Shown: positions 1 through 9,119, counted from the stretch's first letter. The stretch: 64,000 nt of DNA from Chitinophagales bacterium (GCA_026931905.1 JAIXLB010000096.1:26956-90955); one strand, 5' to 3'. The notes: generated by a model from the letters alone, not told the origin. Made by a program: numbers and translations.

Positions 1-1019
1 AAGGTTGTTTTTGAGCCCCAATCGTCATTGTAATTTAAGCCACCAGCCCAAGTAGTTGCAATGCCTGGCTGAGTGCCTGATAAAAAATTATTTAAACCTC
101 CCATTCCTCTACCTCCACCTCCTCCAAACATACCTCCACCACCACCACTATTCATCATTCCAAATAAATCCTGAACAGAAAAGTTTTGTTGATTTATATT
201 ATTGCCTTGTCCAATAAATGAAATTTGCTGACTACCATTGAACCTATTAAAGTTGGCATTAGTTGCATATCTTTCATTGGTACCTGCCCCAACACCTATT
301 TTTCCAAAATAGCCTTTTCGTTTATCTTTTTTAGTAATAATATTTATTGTTTTATCTCTGTTGCCATCATCAAAACCACTAAAAGCACTTTGGTCGCTTT
401 GGGCATCATACACTTGAACTTTATCTATTACATCGGTAGGTAAATTTCTTGTTGCAGTAGTTGGGTCATCGCCAAAAAATCTTTTACCATCTACCAATAC
501 ACGTTTTACAGTTTGCCCTTGTGCTTTTACAGAACCATCTTTTTCTACTTGCACACCAGGTAATTTTTTTAATAAATCTTCGGCGGTAGCATTAGGTTTT
601 GTTTTAAAACTTCCTGCATTAAATTCAGTAGTATCGCCTTTTATTTGAACTGGAGAGGCAACAACAGAAACGCCCTCTAATTCACTTGCCTGAGGCAATA
701 AATAAACTGTTCCTAAATCTACAACAGGCGATTGTTTATTGAATGTAATTGTTTTAAAAAATGAACCATAACCATTGAAACTAACTTGTACTAAATAAGT
801 GCCTAACGAAAAACCTTTTACTTCAAAACTTCCATCGGCTTTAGCTAAAGCAAACGATTCTACAGTAGAGTCTTTAGGGCTTAATACACTTATAGCTGCA
901 TCTTTTAAATTTTGCTTTGCAGTAGAGTCTATTACTTTTCCTTTTAATGAAGGATTGTTTTGTGAAAAACTAACTTGTACAATTATTAATAAACAAAATA
1001 GAGTAAAAATGTGTTTCAT
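1..1019 (-). CDS. TonB-receptor-like outer-membrane barrel protein, truncated by window edge
   Basis: Reading from the ATG at 1019 the frame stays open to base 1, giving 339 residues and no stop, so the C-terminal barrel lies outside the window. A signal peptide (MKHIFTLFCLLIIVQVSFSQ) is followed by a carboxypeptidase-regulatory-like beta-sandwich at about residues 24-105 and a plug-like domain at about 115-230 with DLLKKLPGVQVEKDGSV and RVLVDGKRFFGDDP, typical of the large outer_membrane_beta-barrel family of Bacteroidota. A Gly/Met-rich stretch is encoded at about 96-158. The substrate cannot be told. It stands alone on its strand, with about 220 bases to the next gene. Confidence 0.88.
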   Translation of the reverse strand, partial: MKHIFTLFCLLIIVQVSFSQNNPSLKGKVIDSTAKQNLKDAAISVLSPKDSTVESFALAKADGSFEVKGFSLGTYLVQVSFNGYGSFFKTITFNKQSPVVDLGTVYLLPQASELEGVSVVASPVQIKGDTTEFNAGSFKTKPNATAEDLLKKLPGVQVEKDGSVKAQGQTVKRVLVDGKRFFGDDPTTATRNLPTDVIDKVQVYDAQSDQSAFSGFDDGNRDKTINIITKKDKRKGYFGKIGVGAGTNERYATNANFNRFNGSQQISFIGQGNNINQQNFSVQDLFGMMNSGGGGGMFGGGGGRGMGGLNNFLSGTQPGIATTWAGGLNYNDDWGSKTT

Positions 1020-1236
1020 ATACAACAATATTTTAGCTTTTTTTGAACGCATTTACGAAAATAATCGTTTATGTGTTGCTCAAAAGTTAATAATTTAATA
1101 AAGGGTAAACAAATGTTATGAGTGGCAAAATTTTGATGATGAGATAATTATATCATTCTACAAATGAGTAAAAAGTATAACTACCTTTTTATTTAATTAA
1201 AATTCTTACTGAATTAAATAAATTCAATGAGGTTAT

Positions 1237-2289
1237 TTATACAAATAATTTTAGAAGATGATAATAACCTATAGCCATTAATGCAGAAATAGGAATGGTA
1301 AGAAGCCAAGCCCAAAGCAAATTTACTGTAACGCCCCAACGAACTGCACTTAAACGTTTAGTGGCACCAACGCCTATTATGGATCCTGAAATAGTATGTG
1401 TAGTAGAAACAGGAATGCCTAAATGTTCTGATAAATACAAGGTAAAAGCACCAGCAGTTTCTGCACTTACGCCTTCTAAGGGTGTAACTTTAGTGATGCG
1501 AGTTCCCATTGTTTTTACAATTTTCCAGCCACCACTTAATGTTCCTAACCCAATAGCTAAAAAGCTACAAAATGGTACCCAGCTATATTTGGATACAAAT
1601 TCATCGAAAGATAAATTAATGCCAATGCTTGCTTCATAATAAATAATAGCAGCACCTATAATTCCCATTACTTTTTGAGCATCGTTGCCTCCATGTCCTA
1701 AACTAAAGGCAGCACTTGATGCAAGTTGCAATTTCTTAAACCAACTTTCCGCTTTGGAATGGTTACTTCGTTTAAAAATATGTACGATTAAAATTGTAAT
1801 TACAAAAGCGATAAACATGCCTATTAAAGGAGCCGCAAAAATAAAAAGTATAGTAGGCAAAACTTTTGCATAGTTTACAACATCAATACCATCTTTACTA
1901 AATGCACCAGCATAAGCCAATGCACCACCAATAAAACCACCTAATAATGTATGTGATGAGGAGGAAGGTATGCCAAACCACCAGGTAATTAAATTCCATG
2001 TTATAGCAGCCATTAAGCCTGCAAAAATTACTTCTAATGTTATAAAGTTTTCATTAACGCTTTTGGCAATTGTGTTACCTATTTTAAATTCTCCAATTAA
2101 ATATTTTGAAATAAAAAATGCTGCAAAGTTAAAAACTGCAGCCCATAATACTGCTTGAAATGGCGTTAATACTTTTGTTGAAACTATTGTAGCTATTGAA
2201 TTTGCTGCATCATGAAAGCCATTAATATAATCAAAAATAAATGCAAGTACAATGATAAGTATAAGCAATGGAGGGAAATGTATTTCCAT
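1237..2289 (-). CDS. pit: PiT-family inorganic phosphate transporter
   Basis: The 350-residue product is a hydrophobic inner-membrane protein that takes up phosphate (as metal phosphate) driven by H+ or Na+. The two diagnostic PiT repeats are visible: GFHDAANSIAT at residues 24-34 in the N-terminal half and SLGHGGNDAQKVMG in the middle, followed by GIPVSTTHTISG near the C terminus. The length is on the short side for the family but both halves are complete. It lies 48 bases downstream of the DUF47 gene on the same strand, the usual Pit-accessory pairing, so the two are probably co-transcribed. Confidence 0.93.
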   Translation of the reverse strand: MEIHFPPLLILIIVLAFIFDYINGFHDAANSIATIVSTKVLTPFQAVLWAAVFNFAAFFISKYLIGEFKIGNTIAKSVNENFITLEVIFAGLMAAITWNLITWWFGIPSSSSHTLLGGFIGGALAYAGAFSKDGIDVVNYAKVLPTILFIFAAPLIGMFIAFVITILIVHIFKRSNHSKAESWFKKLQLASSAAFSLGHGGNDAQKVMGIIGAAIIYYEASIGINLSFDEFVSKYSWVPFCSFLAIGLGTLSGGWKIVKTMGTRITKVTPLEGVSAETAGAFTLYLSEHLGIPVSTTHTISGSIIGVGATKRLSAVRWGVTVNLLWAWLLTIPISALMAIGYYHLLKLFV

Positions 2290-2337
2290 ATTAAATTTGG
2301 TTAAAAATGGGGAGTAAATTCTTTTTGTTAATTATTA

Positions 2338-2985
2338 TTAAGAGTATTTAATAATGATACTTTCAATAACGTTAGCAGCGTCTTCACATTTATCTGTTGC
2401 AGTTTCAAGTGCTTGATAAATTTCCCTTTTCTTAATTACTTCTTTAAAATCATCTTCATTATTAAACAACATCTCAATACTCATATCAAAAACATCATCA
2501 GCTTGATTTTCTATACTATTTACCCTTACCAAAGATTCTGTCATGGCTCTTAAATGTTTCATATCTCTCAAACCCCTTACAGATTTAGTAATTTCCTGTG
2601 CACTTTGATATACTAATTCAGCTAATTTTTGAATGCCACTATCATTTGGGTTTACTTTATAAAAACTTATTTTTTTTGATGATGCATAAATATAATCGGC
2701 AATATCGTCTAATGCAGTAGCTAAATAATGAATATCTTCTCTATCAAAAGGGGTAATAAAATTTCTTCCAAGTTCGGTAAAAATTAAATGTGTAGTATCA
2801 TCATTTTTATGTTCAAGGTCTTCAATTAGAGCCAAAATACTTGCTCTTTTATCTGCATTTGGCTCATTCACTAACTCTTTTAACTTTAAGCCCATTTCGC
2901 TTACTCTTGCAGCCACTTCTTCAAATAACTCGTAGAAGATTTTATTTTTTGGCATGAATAGTTTTCCAATATTATTAAATCCCAT
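2338..2985 (-). CDS. DUF47 (PhoU-like) Pit accessory protein
   Basis: This is a 215-residue, mostly helical, charged protein without a signal peptide. It begins MGFNNIGKLFMPKNKIFYEL and carries the family pattern of a PhoU-like four-helix bundle, including LEHKNDDTTH and the FDREDIHYLATALDDIADYI segment that in PhoU relatives binds metal clusters. It is encoded just upstream of the phosphate transporter in the same direction. DUF47 proteins are known as partners of Pit transporters, so a role in controlling phosphate uptake is the natural reading; the mechanism is not visible here. The nearest upstream promoter-like box (AACCTTTG, about 3004-3012) is imperfect. Confidence 0.9.
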   Translation of the reverse strand: MGFNNIGKLFMPKNKIFYELFEEVAARVSEMGLKLKELVNEPNADKRASILALIEDLEHKNDDTTHLIFTELGRNFITPFDREDIHYLATALDDIADYIYASSKKISFYKVNPNDSGIQKLAELVYQSAQEITKSVRGLRDMKHLRAMTESLVRVNSIENQADDVFDMSIEMLFNNEDDFKEVIKKREIYQALETATDKCEDAANVIESIIIKYS

Positions 2986-3107
2986 AGCATTATTTTTTCT
3001 ATCGCAAAGGTTAATAAAAATTAATGAATGTGAGCCTTGAAATAAAATGGTAATAATTACTTAACATTGAAAATATACATTTCATTAAGTATCAGTTACA
3101 CTATACG

Positions 3108-3115
3108 TAATTTTG
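3108..3115 (+). promoter_or_regulatory. -7 box TAATTTTG upstream of asd
   Basis: This matches the Bacteroidota -7 consensus TAnnTTTG and lies about 70 bases before the asd start codon. I see no clear -33 TTTG element at the expected spacing, so the call rests on the -7 match and position. Confidence 0.45.
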
Positions 3116-3186
3116 CGAATTAATCATTCGGTTTATTTTAATTATTTGTATAAGTGTTACAATTAAAATTATAAAATAGATAGTAC

Positions 3187-4179
3187 ATGAAAGTATCAGT
3201 AGTAGGAGCAACAGGTTTGGTAGGCAATAAAATATTACAAGTTTTAGCAGAAAGAAATTTTCCTGTTACAGAATTAATTCCTGTAGCAAGTGAAAAAAGT
3301 GTGGGCAAAGAAATTGATTTTAAAGAAAAAAAATATAAAGTAATAAGCATGGAAAATGCTATTGCTGCAAAACCTGCCTTAGCTATTTTTAGTGCAGGAG
3401 GAAATACAAGTTTGCAATGGGCTCCTTTATTTGCTGAAGCAGGCACAACAGTTATAGATAATAGCAGTGCATGGCGAATGGATAAAACTAAAAAATTAAT
3501 TGTACCCGAAATCAATGCAAATATTTTAACTGCAGATGATAAAATTATTGCTAATCCTAATTGCTCCACTATTCAAATGGTTGTAGCCTTAAATCCTTTG
3601 CACAAAAAATATACAATAAAAAGAGTTGTAGTTTCAACTTATCAAAGCGTTACAGGCACAGGAAAAGCTGCTGTAGATCAGCTTTTCAACGAAAGAAATG
3701 GAATGGAGGGGGCAATGGCTTACAAACATAAAATTGATTTGAATGTTATACCACAAATAGATGTTTTTTTAGACAATGGATATACTAAGGAAGAAATGAA
3801 AATGGTAAACGAAACGTGTAAAATTTTGCAAAACAAATCTATAAAAGTTACTGCAACCACAGTTCGTATTCCTGTAATTGGAGGACATAGTGAAAGCATA
3901 AATGTTGAGTTTGAAAATGAATTTGACTTGAATGAAGTAAAAGAAATTTTATCTAATACCCCAGGTATAATAGTACAAAATGATGATGCTGCACAACTGT
4001 ATCCTATGCCATTAAACGCTCATGAAAAAGATGAAGTTTTTGTAGGTAGAATTAGAAGAGATGAATCGCAACCAAAAACTTTAAACCTTTGGATAGTAAG
4101 TGATAATTTAAGAAAAGGAGCAGCTACCAATGCTATTCAAATTGCAGAATATTTATTAAGTAAAGGATTGTTGAAATAA
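3187..4179 (+). CDS. asd: aspartate-semialdehyde dehydrogenase
   Basis: It reduces beta-aspartyl phosphate to aspartate semialdehyde with NADPH, the branch-point step to lysine/diaminopimelate, threonine and methionine. The 330-residue protein opens with the nucleotide-binding motif GATGLVG at residues 7-13, and the catalytic cysteine is Cys126 in NPNCST. The substrate-binding histidine is in VIGGHSESI, and the C-terminal part is of the usual length. It is followed after 8 bases by a YciO/Sua5-type gene on the same strand, so they probably share a message driven by the box at 3108. Confidence 0.96.
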   Translation: MKVSVVGATGLVGNKILQVLAERNFPVTELIPVASEKSVGKEIDFKEKKYKVISMENAIAAKPALAIFSAGGNTSLQWAPLFAEAGTTVIDNSSAWRMDKTKKLIVPEINANILTADDKIIANPNCSTIQMVVALNPLHKKYTIKRVVVSTYQSVTGTGKAAVDQLFNERNGMEGAMAYKHKIDLNVIPQIDVFLDNGYTKEEMKMVNETCKILQNKSIKVTATTVRIPVIGGHSESINVEFENEFDLNEVKEILSNTPGIIVQNDDAAQLYPMPLNAHEKDEVFVGRIRRDESQPKTLNLWIVSDNLRKGAATNAIQIAEYLLSKGLLK

Positions 4180-4187
4180 TTTTTATT

Positions 4188-4796
4188 ATGCTATTACATA
4201 TTCATCCAGATAACCCCAACCCAAGAAATATAAAAACAGTGGTAGAATGTTTGCTGGATGGAGGTGTAATTATTTATCCTACAGATACTATTTATGGTTT
4301 AGGATGTAGCATTTTTCAGCATAAAGCTATTGAAAAAATTGCACGCATTAAACATATTGAACCTACCAAAGCACAATTAAGTTTTGTGTGTTATGATTTG
4401 AGTGATTTAAGCAATTACACAAAATCTATTTCAACACCTTTGTACAGAATTTTAAAAAATCATTTACCAGGTGCATACACTTTTATTTTGCCAGCAAGCA
4501 AAGAAGTTCCTAAAATTTTGCATAGCAAGAAAAAAACAATTGGCTTACGCGTACCTGATAACAATATTGCAAGAACCATTGTAAAAGAATTAGGAAGCCC
4601 TATTTTATCTGCATCTTTACCTGGCGAAATGGTAGAAGAATATACCGACCCCGAATTAATGTATGAAAATTTTAAACATCAGGTAGATATTGTAATAGAT
4701 GGCGGTATTGGAGAAATGATTCCCTCTACTGTTGTAGATTGTACTACAGAGCCTTATCAAGTTTTAAGAAAAGGTGCAGCAGTTTGGGATGAATAA
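4188..4796 (+). CDS. YciO/Sua5/YrdC-family threonylcarbamoyl-AMP synthase-like protein
   Basis: This is a 202-residue single-domain YrdC fold. Visible family signatures are GGVIIYPTDTIYGLGCS near residues 28-44, the lysine/arginine-rich ATP region KKKTIGLRVPDN, and PILSASLPGEMVEE. True TsaC/Sua5 enzymes make threonylcarbamoyl-AMP for the t6A37 tRNA modification. The short length without a Sua5 C-terminal domain and the overall pattern resemble E. coli YciO, so the protein may be a YciO paralogue rather than the essential t6A enzyme. It sits 8 bases after asd and converges with the next gene, with four bases between stop codons. Confidence 0.85.
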   Translation: MLLHIHPDNPNPRNIKTVVECLLDGGVIIYPTDTIYGLGCSIFQHKAIEKIARIKHIEPTKAQLSFVCYDLSDLSNYTKSISTPLYRILKNHLPGAYTFILPASKEVPKILHSKKKTIGLRVPDNNIARTIVKELGSPILSASLPGEMVEEYTDPELMYENFKHQVDIVIDGGIGEMIPSTVVDCTTEPYQVLRKGAAVWDE

Positions 4797-4800
4797 TTTA

Positions 4801-5544
4801 CTACAAACCACTAATGGTAAGCCCAATAGAAAATGGTCTTATTTCAGCACCAGTTCCTTCTTTTAAAGCCTGTGTAATTTGATAAGCAAAATGTACTCCA
4901 AAAATTCCATAACCTGCACGAGCTGTAAGCGATAACCTTGTGCCATTAAAATAATTTCTGTCGTATTGTTTTTCAATAAATTTATCGCCATAAATAGATT
5001 GCCCTGTTTTACTTCTCAAATCTTTGCCCTTAGTATAGGCTTTTAAAATGGTACCTACTTTTACGCCAATAGCAGCTTTAAATGATTTGTTGCTGTTTTC
5101 TGGGTCAGAAAAAAATCTTAATTCTACAGGAGCTTCTACAAAAATGCTTGTTAATTTGAATTTATTAAAATAGGCAGAATCTGTTCCAGGGTAACTTGTT
5201 CTAAATGGTAATTGTACTGCAGAAGATTTTATATCGGCATATTTTTTATCAAAGAAAATATTACTACTACTAATTCCTAAACCATAAGCAACACTAAACT
5301 TGGGGCTGTTTTTAAAAGGCTTATCCAGCATAAAATAAAAATTAAAATGTCTACTACTTCCTTTTACATTTAAACTATCAGGAGCTCCACTCCATCTGTC
5401 CATACCATATTGCAACATAATATGATCGCCCACACGATTGCTTAAATCGTACTTTTTAGACTTCGTTTTTTTCTCATTATCCTGAGCAAATAAGCTATTT
5501 ACTAATCCAGCAGTAGCTAACAATAAAATAAATATTTTCTTCAT
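4801..5544 (-). CDS. outer-membrane beta-barrel family protein of unknown role
   Basis: The 247-residue product has a clear signal peptide (MKKIFILLLATAGLVNSLFA) and then alternating polar/hydrophobic beta strands such as GTRLSLTARAGYGIFGVHFA, ending in RPFSIGLTISGL, the pattern of the PorT-like/OMP_b-brl group of Bacteroidota. No enzyme motif is visible. It is a single-gene unit convergent with the YciO-like gene; a minus-strand -7 box lies at 5587-5594. Outer-membrane location is inferred from strand pattern and signal peptide; the function is unknown. Confidence 0.75.
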   Translation of the reverse strand: MKKIFILLLATAGLVNSLFAQDNEKKTKSKKYDLSNRVGDHIMLQYGMDRWSGAPDSLNVKGSSRHFNFYFMLDKPFKNSPKFSVAYGLGISSSNIFFDKKYADIKSSAVQLPFRTSYPGTDSAYFNKFKLTSIFVEAPVELRFFSDPENSNKSFKAAIGVKVGTILKAYTKGKDLRSKTGQSIYGDKFIEKQYDRNYFNGTRLSLTARAGYGIFGVHFAYQITQALKEGTGAEIRPFSIGLTISGL

Positions 5545-5586
5545 AATTGGTATTAAACTTAATGCTTGGCAAAAGCACTAAAGCAG

Positions 5587-5594
5587 CAAAAGTA
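5587..5594 (-). promoter_or_regulatory. -7 box TACTTTTG upstream of outer-membrane protein gene
   Basis: The plus strand reads CAAAAGTA, giving TACTTTTG on the minus strand, a match to TAnnTTTG, 42 bases before the ATG at 5544. No convincing -33 element was found. Confidence 0.45.
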
Positions 5595-5735
5595 ATAGAA
5601 ATGCTATCACATAAGTGGTTAAAAATTAGTAAAAAACAAAAAATATTTAAACTTTTTGGAGCAATAAACTGTCTTTTTTAAACGTTATACATGTAATATT
5701 CAATATTTCTTTGTAAATTAAATTAGAGTGTGATT

Positions 5736-6134
5736 ATGATTGAAAATATATTCTCTGGAAAAAATATTTTAATAGTAGAAGATAATGCCATTAACCAAAT
5801 GTTAGTAAAATATGCGTTTGCAAATACAGGGGTAAATACTGCTATTGCAGACAATGGAATTAAAGCTTTAGAACTAATGAAATCCAATACTTACGATGTT
5901 ATTTTAATGGATATTTATATGCCAGAATTAGATGGTTATCAAACTACAGAAATTATACGCAACGAATTACATTCTACTATTCCTATCATAGCAATGACAG
6001 CCTTATCTATGAAAAGCGAAGAAGAAAAATGTATTGCTATTGGTATGAATGGCTATATACCCAAACCATTTACAACAGATATTTTATTCAACGAATTAAA
6101 AAGAGTGTTAGATTTTTCCGAATCTTTAGTATAA
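5736..6134 (+). CDS. single-domain response regulator (CheY-like receiver)
   Basis: The whole protein is one receiver domain of about 132 residues with no output domain. The acidic pair is in LIVEDN, the phospho-acceptor is the first Asp of MDIYMPELDG, followed by the conserved Thr in AMTAL and Lys in IPKPF. The frame also opens at a GTG at 5730, but I prefer the ATG at 5736 because ATG dominates here and only two residues are gained. It may act as a phosphorelay shuttle for a hybrid kinase encoded elsewhere; no kinase is adjacent. Confidence 0.87.
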   Translation: MIENIFSGKNILIVEDNAINQMLVKYAFANTGVNTAIADNGIKALELMKSNTYDVILMDIYMPELDGYQTTEIIRNELHSTIPIIAMTALSMKSEEEKCIAIGMNGYIPKPFTTDILFNELKRVLDFSESLV

Positions 6135-6312
6135 TCAATTTTTTCGTTTTTCCTTTTAGTTGTGTTTATTGCAATTTGTAATAAAATATTGCCGTTCACA
6201 ATATTCTTCTCTACCATTTTTTTTTACAAACTATATTGCTTACTCATTATAAGCCAAAACACTGTTTGTAATTTATTTTCTTTGGCTAATTGAAAAACAA
6301 AAATCATACACC

Positions 6313-7839
6313 ATGAAAAAAATTGTTTTAATTGTTTGTGTTTTAACAACAGTTACAGTATTTGCCCAAAAAGGAAATGATGCAGCAAAATTTGCATCAA
6401 CCATTACACAAAAAGATTTAAAAGAGCAGTTATCTATTATTGCAAGTGCAGAATTTGAAGGAAGAGAAACGGCAACCGAAGGTCAAAAAAAAGCAGCGGC
6501 TTATATAGAATCTCAGTTTAAAAAATTTGGCTTGCTGCCAGGCAATGGCAATAGCTATCAACAAGTGTATCCTGTATATCAAGATGAATTAAAATCGGCT
6601 TCGCTGAAAATTTACAATGCAAATTTTGCATTCAATAACCATTTTTCACTTATGCTAAACAATGCAATTAATGGTAATGTAAATATTAATGAAGTAGTAT
6701 TTGTAAGCTATGGAATTAGTGATAAAGAAAGAGATGATTATAAAGGAATAGATGTAAAAGGAAAATGGGTTTTAATTATAGAAAGCGATCCTGCAGATAT
6801 TGATAAAGATTCGCTTTCATCTAATTTCAGAAAAACTTTTACTAAAATAGGAACTGCAACAAGTAAAGGTGCAGCAGGTATTTTAATTATTTCAAGACAA
6901 TTTGAAAATACAAAACGCTTTATGCCTCCCTCTATTGGAAATATGTACATGAAAAAACAAGGAGGTAATAATTCTTCTGCACCCATTATTAGCGTTTCTT
7001 ACCAAGCTGCTTCATCTATTTTAACCAAGCCTATTAATAAATATGCAGATCTTAAAAACATCTCAATAGGCAAATATGCCACTCAATTAAATATAGATGT
7101 ACACAAAACAACTAAAACTTTAGAAAGTTCTAACGTTGTAGGAATTATTGAAGGCACAGATAAAAAAGAGGAGTATGTAGTACTTACAGCACATTACGAC
7201 CATCTTGGGAAAAGAGACGATGGCACTATTTATTATGGAGCAGATGATGATGGCAGCGGTACTGTAACAATAATTGAAATGGCAGAAGCATTTGCAAAAG
7301 CAAAACAAAAAGGTTACGCACCAAGAAGAACTATTGTATTTATGACTGTAAGTGGAGAAGAAAAAGGTTTATGGGGTAGCGATTATTATACACAACACCC
7401 TATTTATCCTTTAAATAAAACCTCTGTAAACCTTAATACAGATATGATTGGAAGAATTGACCCCAAATACAAGGGAGATTCTTTGAACTATATTTACTCT
7501 ATAGGAGAAGATAAATTAAGTAGCGATTTAATGCCAATAAGCGATAGCATTAATCAAACTTTTAAAATAGAAATAGACAGAAAGTTTAATGATTTAAAAG
7601 ACCCTAATCGTTTTTACTACAGAAGCGACCATTTTAATTTTGCAAAAAATGGAGTGCCTATAATTTTTTATTTTAATGGTGTACATAAAGATTATCACAG
7701 ACCAAGCGATACGATTGAAAAAATAAATTTTGATGTAATGGAAAAAAGAGCAAGATTTATTTTTACTACTGCTTGGGTAATGGCAAACAGAAATGATATG
7801 CTCAAAAGAGATATTCCTTTGGTTATTCCTGAAAGATAA
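6313..7839 (+). CDS. secreted M28-family zinc aminopeptidase with PA domain
   Basis: The 508-residue product begins with a signal peptide (MKKIVLIVCVLTTVTVFAQ). A protease-associated insert spans about residues 120-240, followed by the M28 catalytic domain. Metal and catalytic residues are visible: AHYDHLG (His294, Asp296), GADDDGSG (Asp312), GEE (Glu349/350), NTDMIG (Asp377) and YHRPSDT (His462). All are present, so it should be active, removing N-terminal amino acids from peptides in the periplasm or at the surface. No sorting tail is seen at its C terminus. It is followed by the HAD gene after 50 bases. Confidence 0.92.
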   Translation: MKKIVLIVCVLTTVTVFAQKGNDAAKFASTITQKDLKEQLSIIASAEFEGRETATEGQKKAAAYIESQFKKFGLLPGNGNSYQQVYPVYQDELKSASLKIYNANFAFNNHFSLMLNNAINGNVNINEVVFVSYGISDKERDDYKGIDVKGKWVLIIESDPADIDKDSLSSNFRKTFTKIGTATSKGAAGILIISRQFENTKRFMPPSIGNMYMKKQGGNNSSAPIISVSYQAASSILTKPINKYADLKNISIGKYATQLNIDVHKTTKTLESSNVVGIIEGTDKKEEYVVLTAHYDHLGKRDDGTIYYGADDDGSGTVTIIEMAEAFAKAKQKGYAPRRTIVFMTVSGEEKGLWGSDYYTQHPIYPLNKTSVNLNTDMIGRIDPKYKGDSLNYIYSIGEDKLSSDLMPISDSINQTFKIEIDRKFNDLKDPNRFYYRSDHFNFAKNGVPIIFYFNGVHKDYHRPSDTIEKINFDVMEKRARFIFTTAWVMANRNDMLKRDIPLVIPER

Positions 7840-7889
7840 AAAAAACATTTATCATTGTATAGTAAGGTTTAAAAAATACTATGTAATGT

Positions 7890-8501
7890 ATGGGAATTAA
7901 AAATATAATTTTTGATTTTGGTGGCGTATTGTTGAATATTGATTATATGCTTACAGAAAAAGCATTTATTAATTTAGGCGTTAGCAATTTTGCTACATTA
8001 TACAACCAACACAAAGCCTCAGATTTATTTGAACAATTAGAAACAGGAAAAATTAGCCCTGATGATTTTTATAATCATTTCAGAGCTATTTCAAAAACCA
8101 ATGTAACCAATGAGCAAATAAAAGACGCATGGAATGCAATGCTATTAGATTTGCCAATAGAAAGAATAGAATGGTTGCAAAAAATAAAAAACAAGTACAA
8201 TATTTTTCTTTATTCCAACACCAATCAAATACACTATGATTGTTTTATAAACACCCTAAATAAAAATTTACCCAACAATTTTTTTGAAACTTTATTTATC
8301 AAAACCTATTACTCACATAGCTGTGGATTTAGAAAACCTTATCCCGAAAGTTATTTAAAAATAATAGAAGAACAACAATTAAATAAAGCAGAAACAGTAT
8401 TTATAGATGATACATTAATAAATATTGAAGGAGCAAAAATTGCAGGCTTACAAACAATCCATCTACAAACACCTACAACAGTTTTAAACTTAGGGTTATA
8501 A
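7890..8501 (+). CDS. HAD-superfamily (subfamily IA) phosphatase
   Basis: This is a 203-residue cytoplasmic protein. Motif I is IIFDFGGVLLNID, with the YihX-like DFGG form in which the second catalytic Asp of DxD is replaced by Gly. Motif II is YSNTN, the motif III lysine lies around CGFRKPYPESY, and motif IV is FIDDTLINIEGA. The cap is helical. The group dephosphorylates small sugar or nucleotide phosphates, but the substrate cannot be read from sequence. The gene ends right at a hairpin (8506-8542). Confidence 0.85.
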   Translation: MGIKNIIFDFGGVLLNIDYMLTEKAFINLGVSNFATLYNQHKASDLFEQLETGKISPDDFYNHFRAISKTNVTNEQIKDAWNAMLLDLPIERIEWLQKIKNKYNIFLYSNTNQIHYDCFINTLNKNLPNNFFETLFIKTYYSHSCGFRKPYPESYLKIIEEQQLNKAETVFIDDTLINIEGAKIAGLQTIHLQTPTTVLNLGL

Positions 8502-8542
8502 AAAAAGCATAATTGTATTGCAATTTAAAATACAATTATGCT
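8501..8542 (-). terminator. 14-bp perfect hairpin terminator for the 68-residue gene
   Basis: AGCATAATTGTATT (8506-8519) pairs perfectly with 8529-8542 around a nine-base loop. On the minus strand it is followed by a run of Ts (the A run at 8501-8506), the form of an intrinsic terminator for the gene at 8602-8808. On the plus strand no T run follows, though it may still cap the HAD transcript. Confidence 0.7.
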
Positions 8543-8601
8543 CATTTAAAAGAAATAGATAACAAGCTAAAAACTATTGCAATTATCAACCTCTTAATTT
8601 T

Positions 8602-8808
8602 CTAATATCCCTTTTTAGCAACACCATCTTTAATAGCTTGCATTGCATTGGCTTCACTTAGCATAGCAGCCATTTTGTTGCCTTTGCCATCATTACCAGT
8701 TGCCATGTAACCACCTCTTGCTGTTTTAGTAATTACTGCATCGTGCATAGGAACATTCTTTTCCTTTGTTTTCATGCAATAGGCTTTAATCATTTTACTT
8801 TTGTCCAT
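8602..8808 (-). CDS. 68-residue conserved-looking small protein, possibly DUF5679-related
   Basis: The product is a small soluble protein beginning MDKSKMIKAYCMKTKEKN and ending IKDGVAKKGY. The N-terminal half, with AYCMKTKEKNVPM, GGYMATGNDGKGNKMAAML and regular spacing, reminds me of the small zinc-ribbon family DUF5679, but three of the four expected cysteines are replaced, so it probably cannot bind zinc in that way. This likeness is from memory and is unproven. The gene has its own strong terminator on the same strand and good coding character (Lys/Gly/Ala-rich, no rare codons). Function unknown. Confidence 0.7.
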   Translation of the reverse strand: MDKSKMIKAYCMKTKEKNVPMHDAVITKTARGGYMATGNDGKGNKMAAMLSEANAMQAIKDGVAKKGY

Positions 8809-8998
8809 AAGTGTTATTTTTTTTAGTTATAAAACTTGTTAGTTAAGCACAATGTACAGTTTTCATTTCATTTGAAAACAATAATTAAATTAAACTTTTT
8901 CACATAATGTTGGTATTATTTTTAAAGTATAAAAAAAAGTAGAAATAATTCTTGTAAAACTTAGGGTAATTAATGAAAATATTTACAACAAATACCCT

Positions 8999-9006
8999 TA
9001 CTTTTG
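8999..9006 (+). promoter_or_regulatory. -7 box TACTTTTG upstream of tRNA-Leu
   Basis: A match to TAnnTTTG 21 bases before the first base of the mature tRNA, the right distance for a short 5' leader. No -33 match was seen. Confidence 0.5.
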
Positions 9007-9027
9007 CCACCCTAAAATTAAATACCT

Positions 9028-9109
9028 GCGGGTGTGGTGAAATTGGTAGACACGCCAGACTTAGGATCTGGTGTCGTGAGACATGGGGGTTCGAGTCCCT
9101 CCACCCGCA
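9028..9109 (+). tRNA. tRNA-Leu (anticodon TAG)
   Basis: The acceptor stem GCGGGTG (9028-9034) pairs with CACCCGC (9102-9108), with discriminator A9109. The anticodon stem CCAGA/TCTGG encloses the loop CTTAGGA, giving anticodon TAG at 9062-9064. The T-arm GGGGGTTCGAGTCCCTC and a long variable arm (GTCGTGAGAC) are typical of class II leucine tRNAs. CCA is not encoded. It reads CUN leucine codons. Confidence 0.97.
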
Positions 9110-9119
9110 CAAAAGTAAA

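Noticed and set aside
3138..3569. 143-residue minus-strand frame opposite asd
   Set aside because: It is a shadow of the asd coding frame; asd has all family motifs and the shadow has none.
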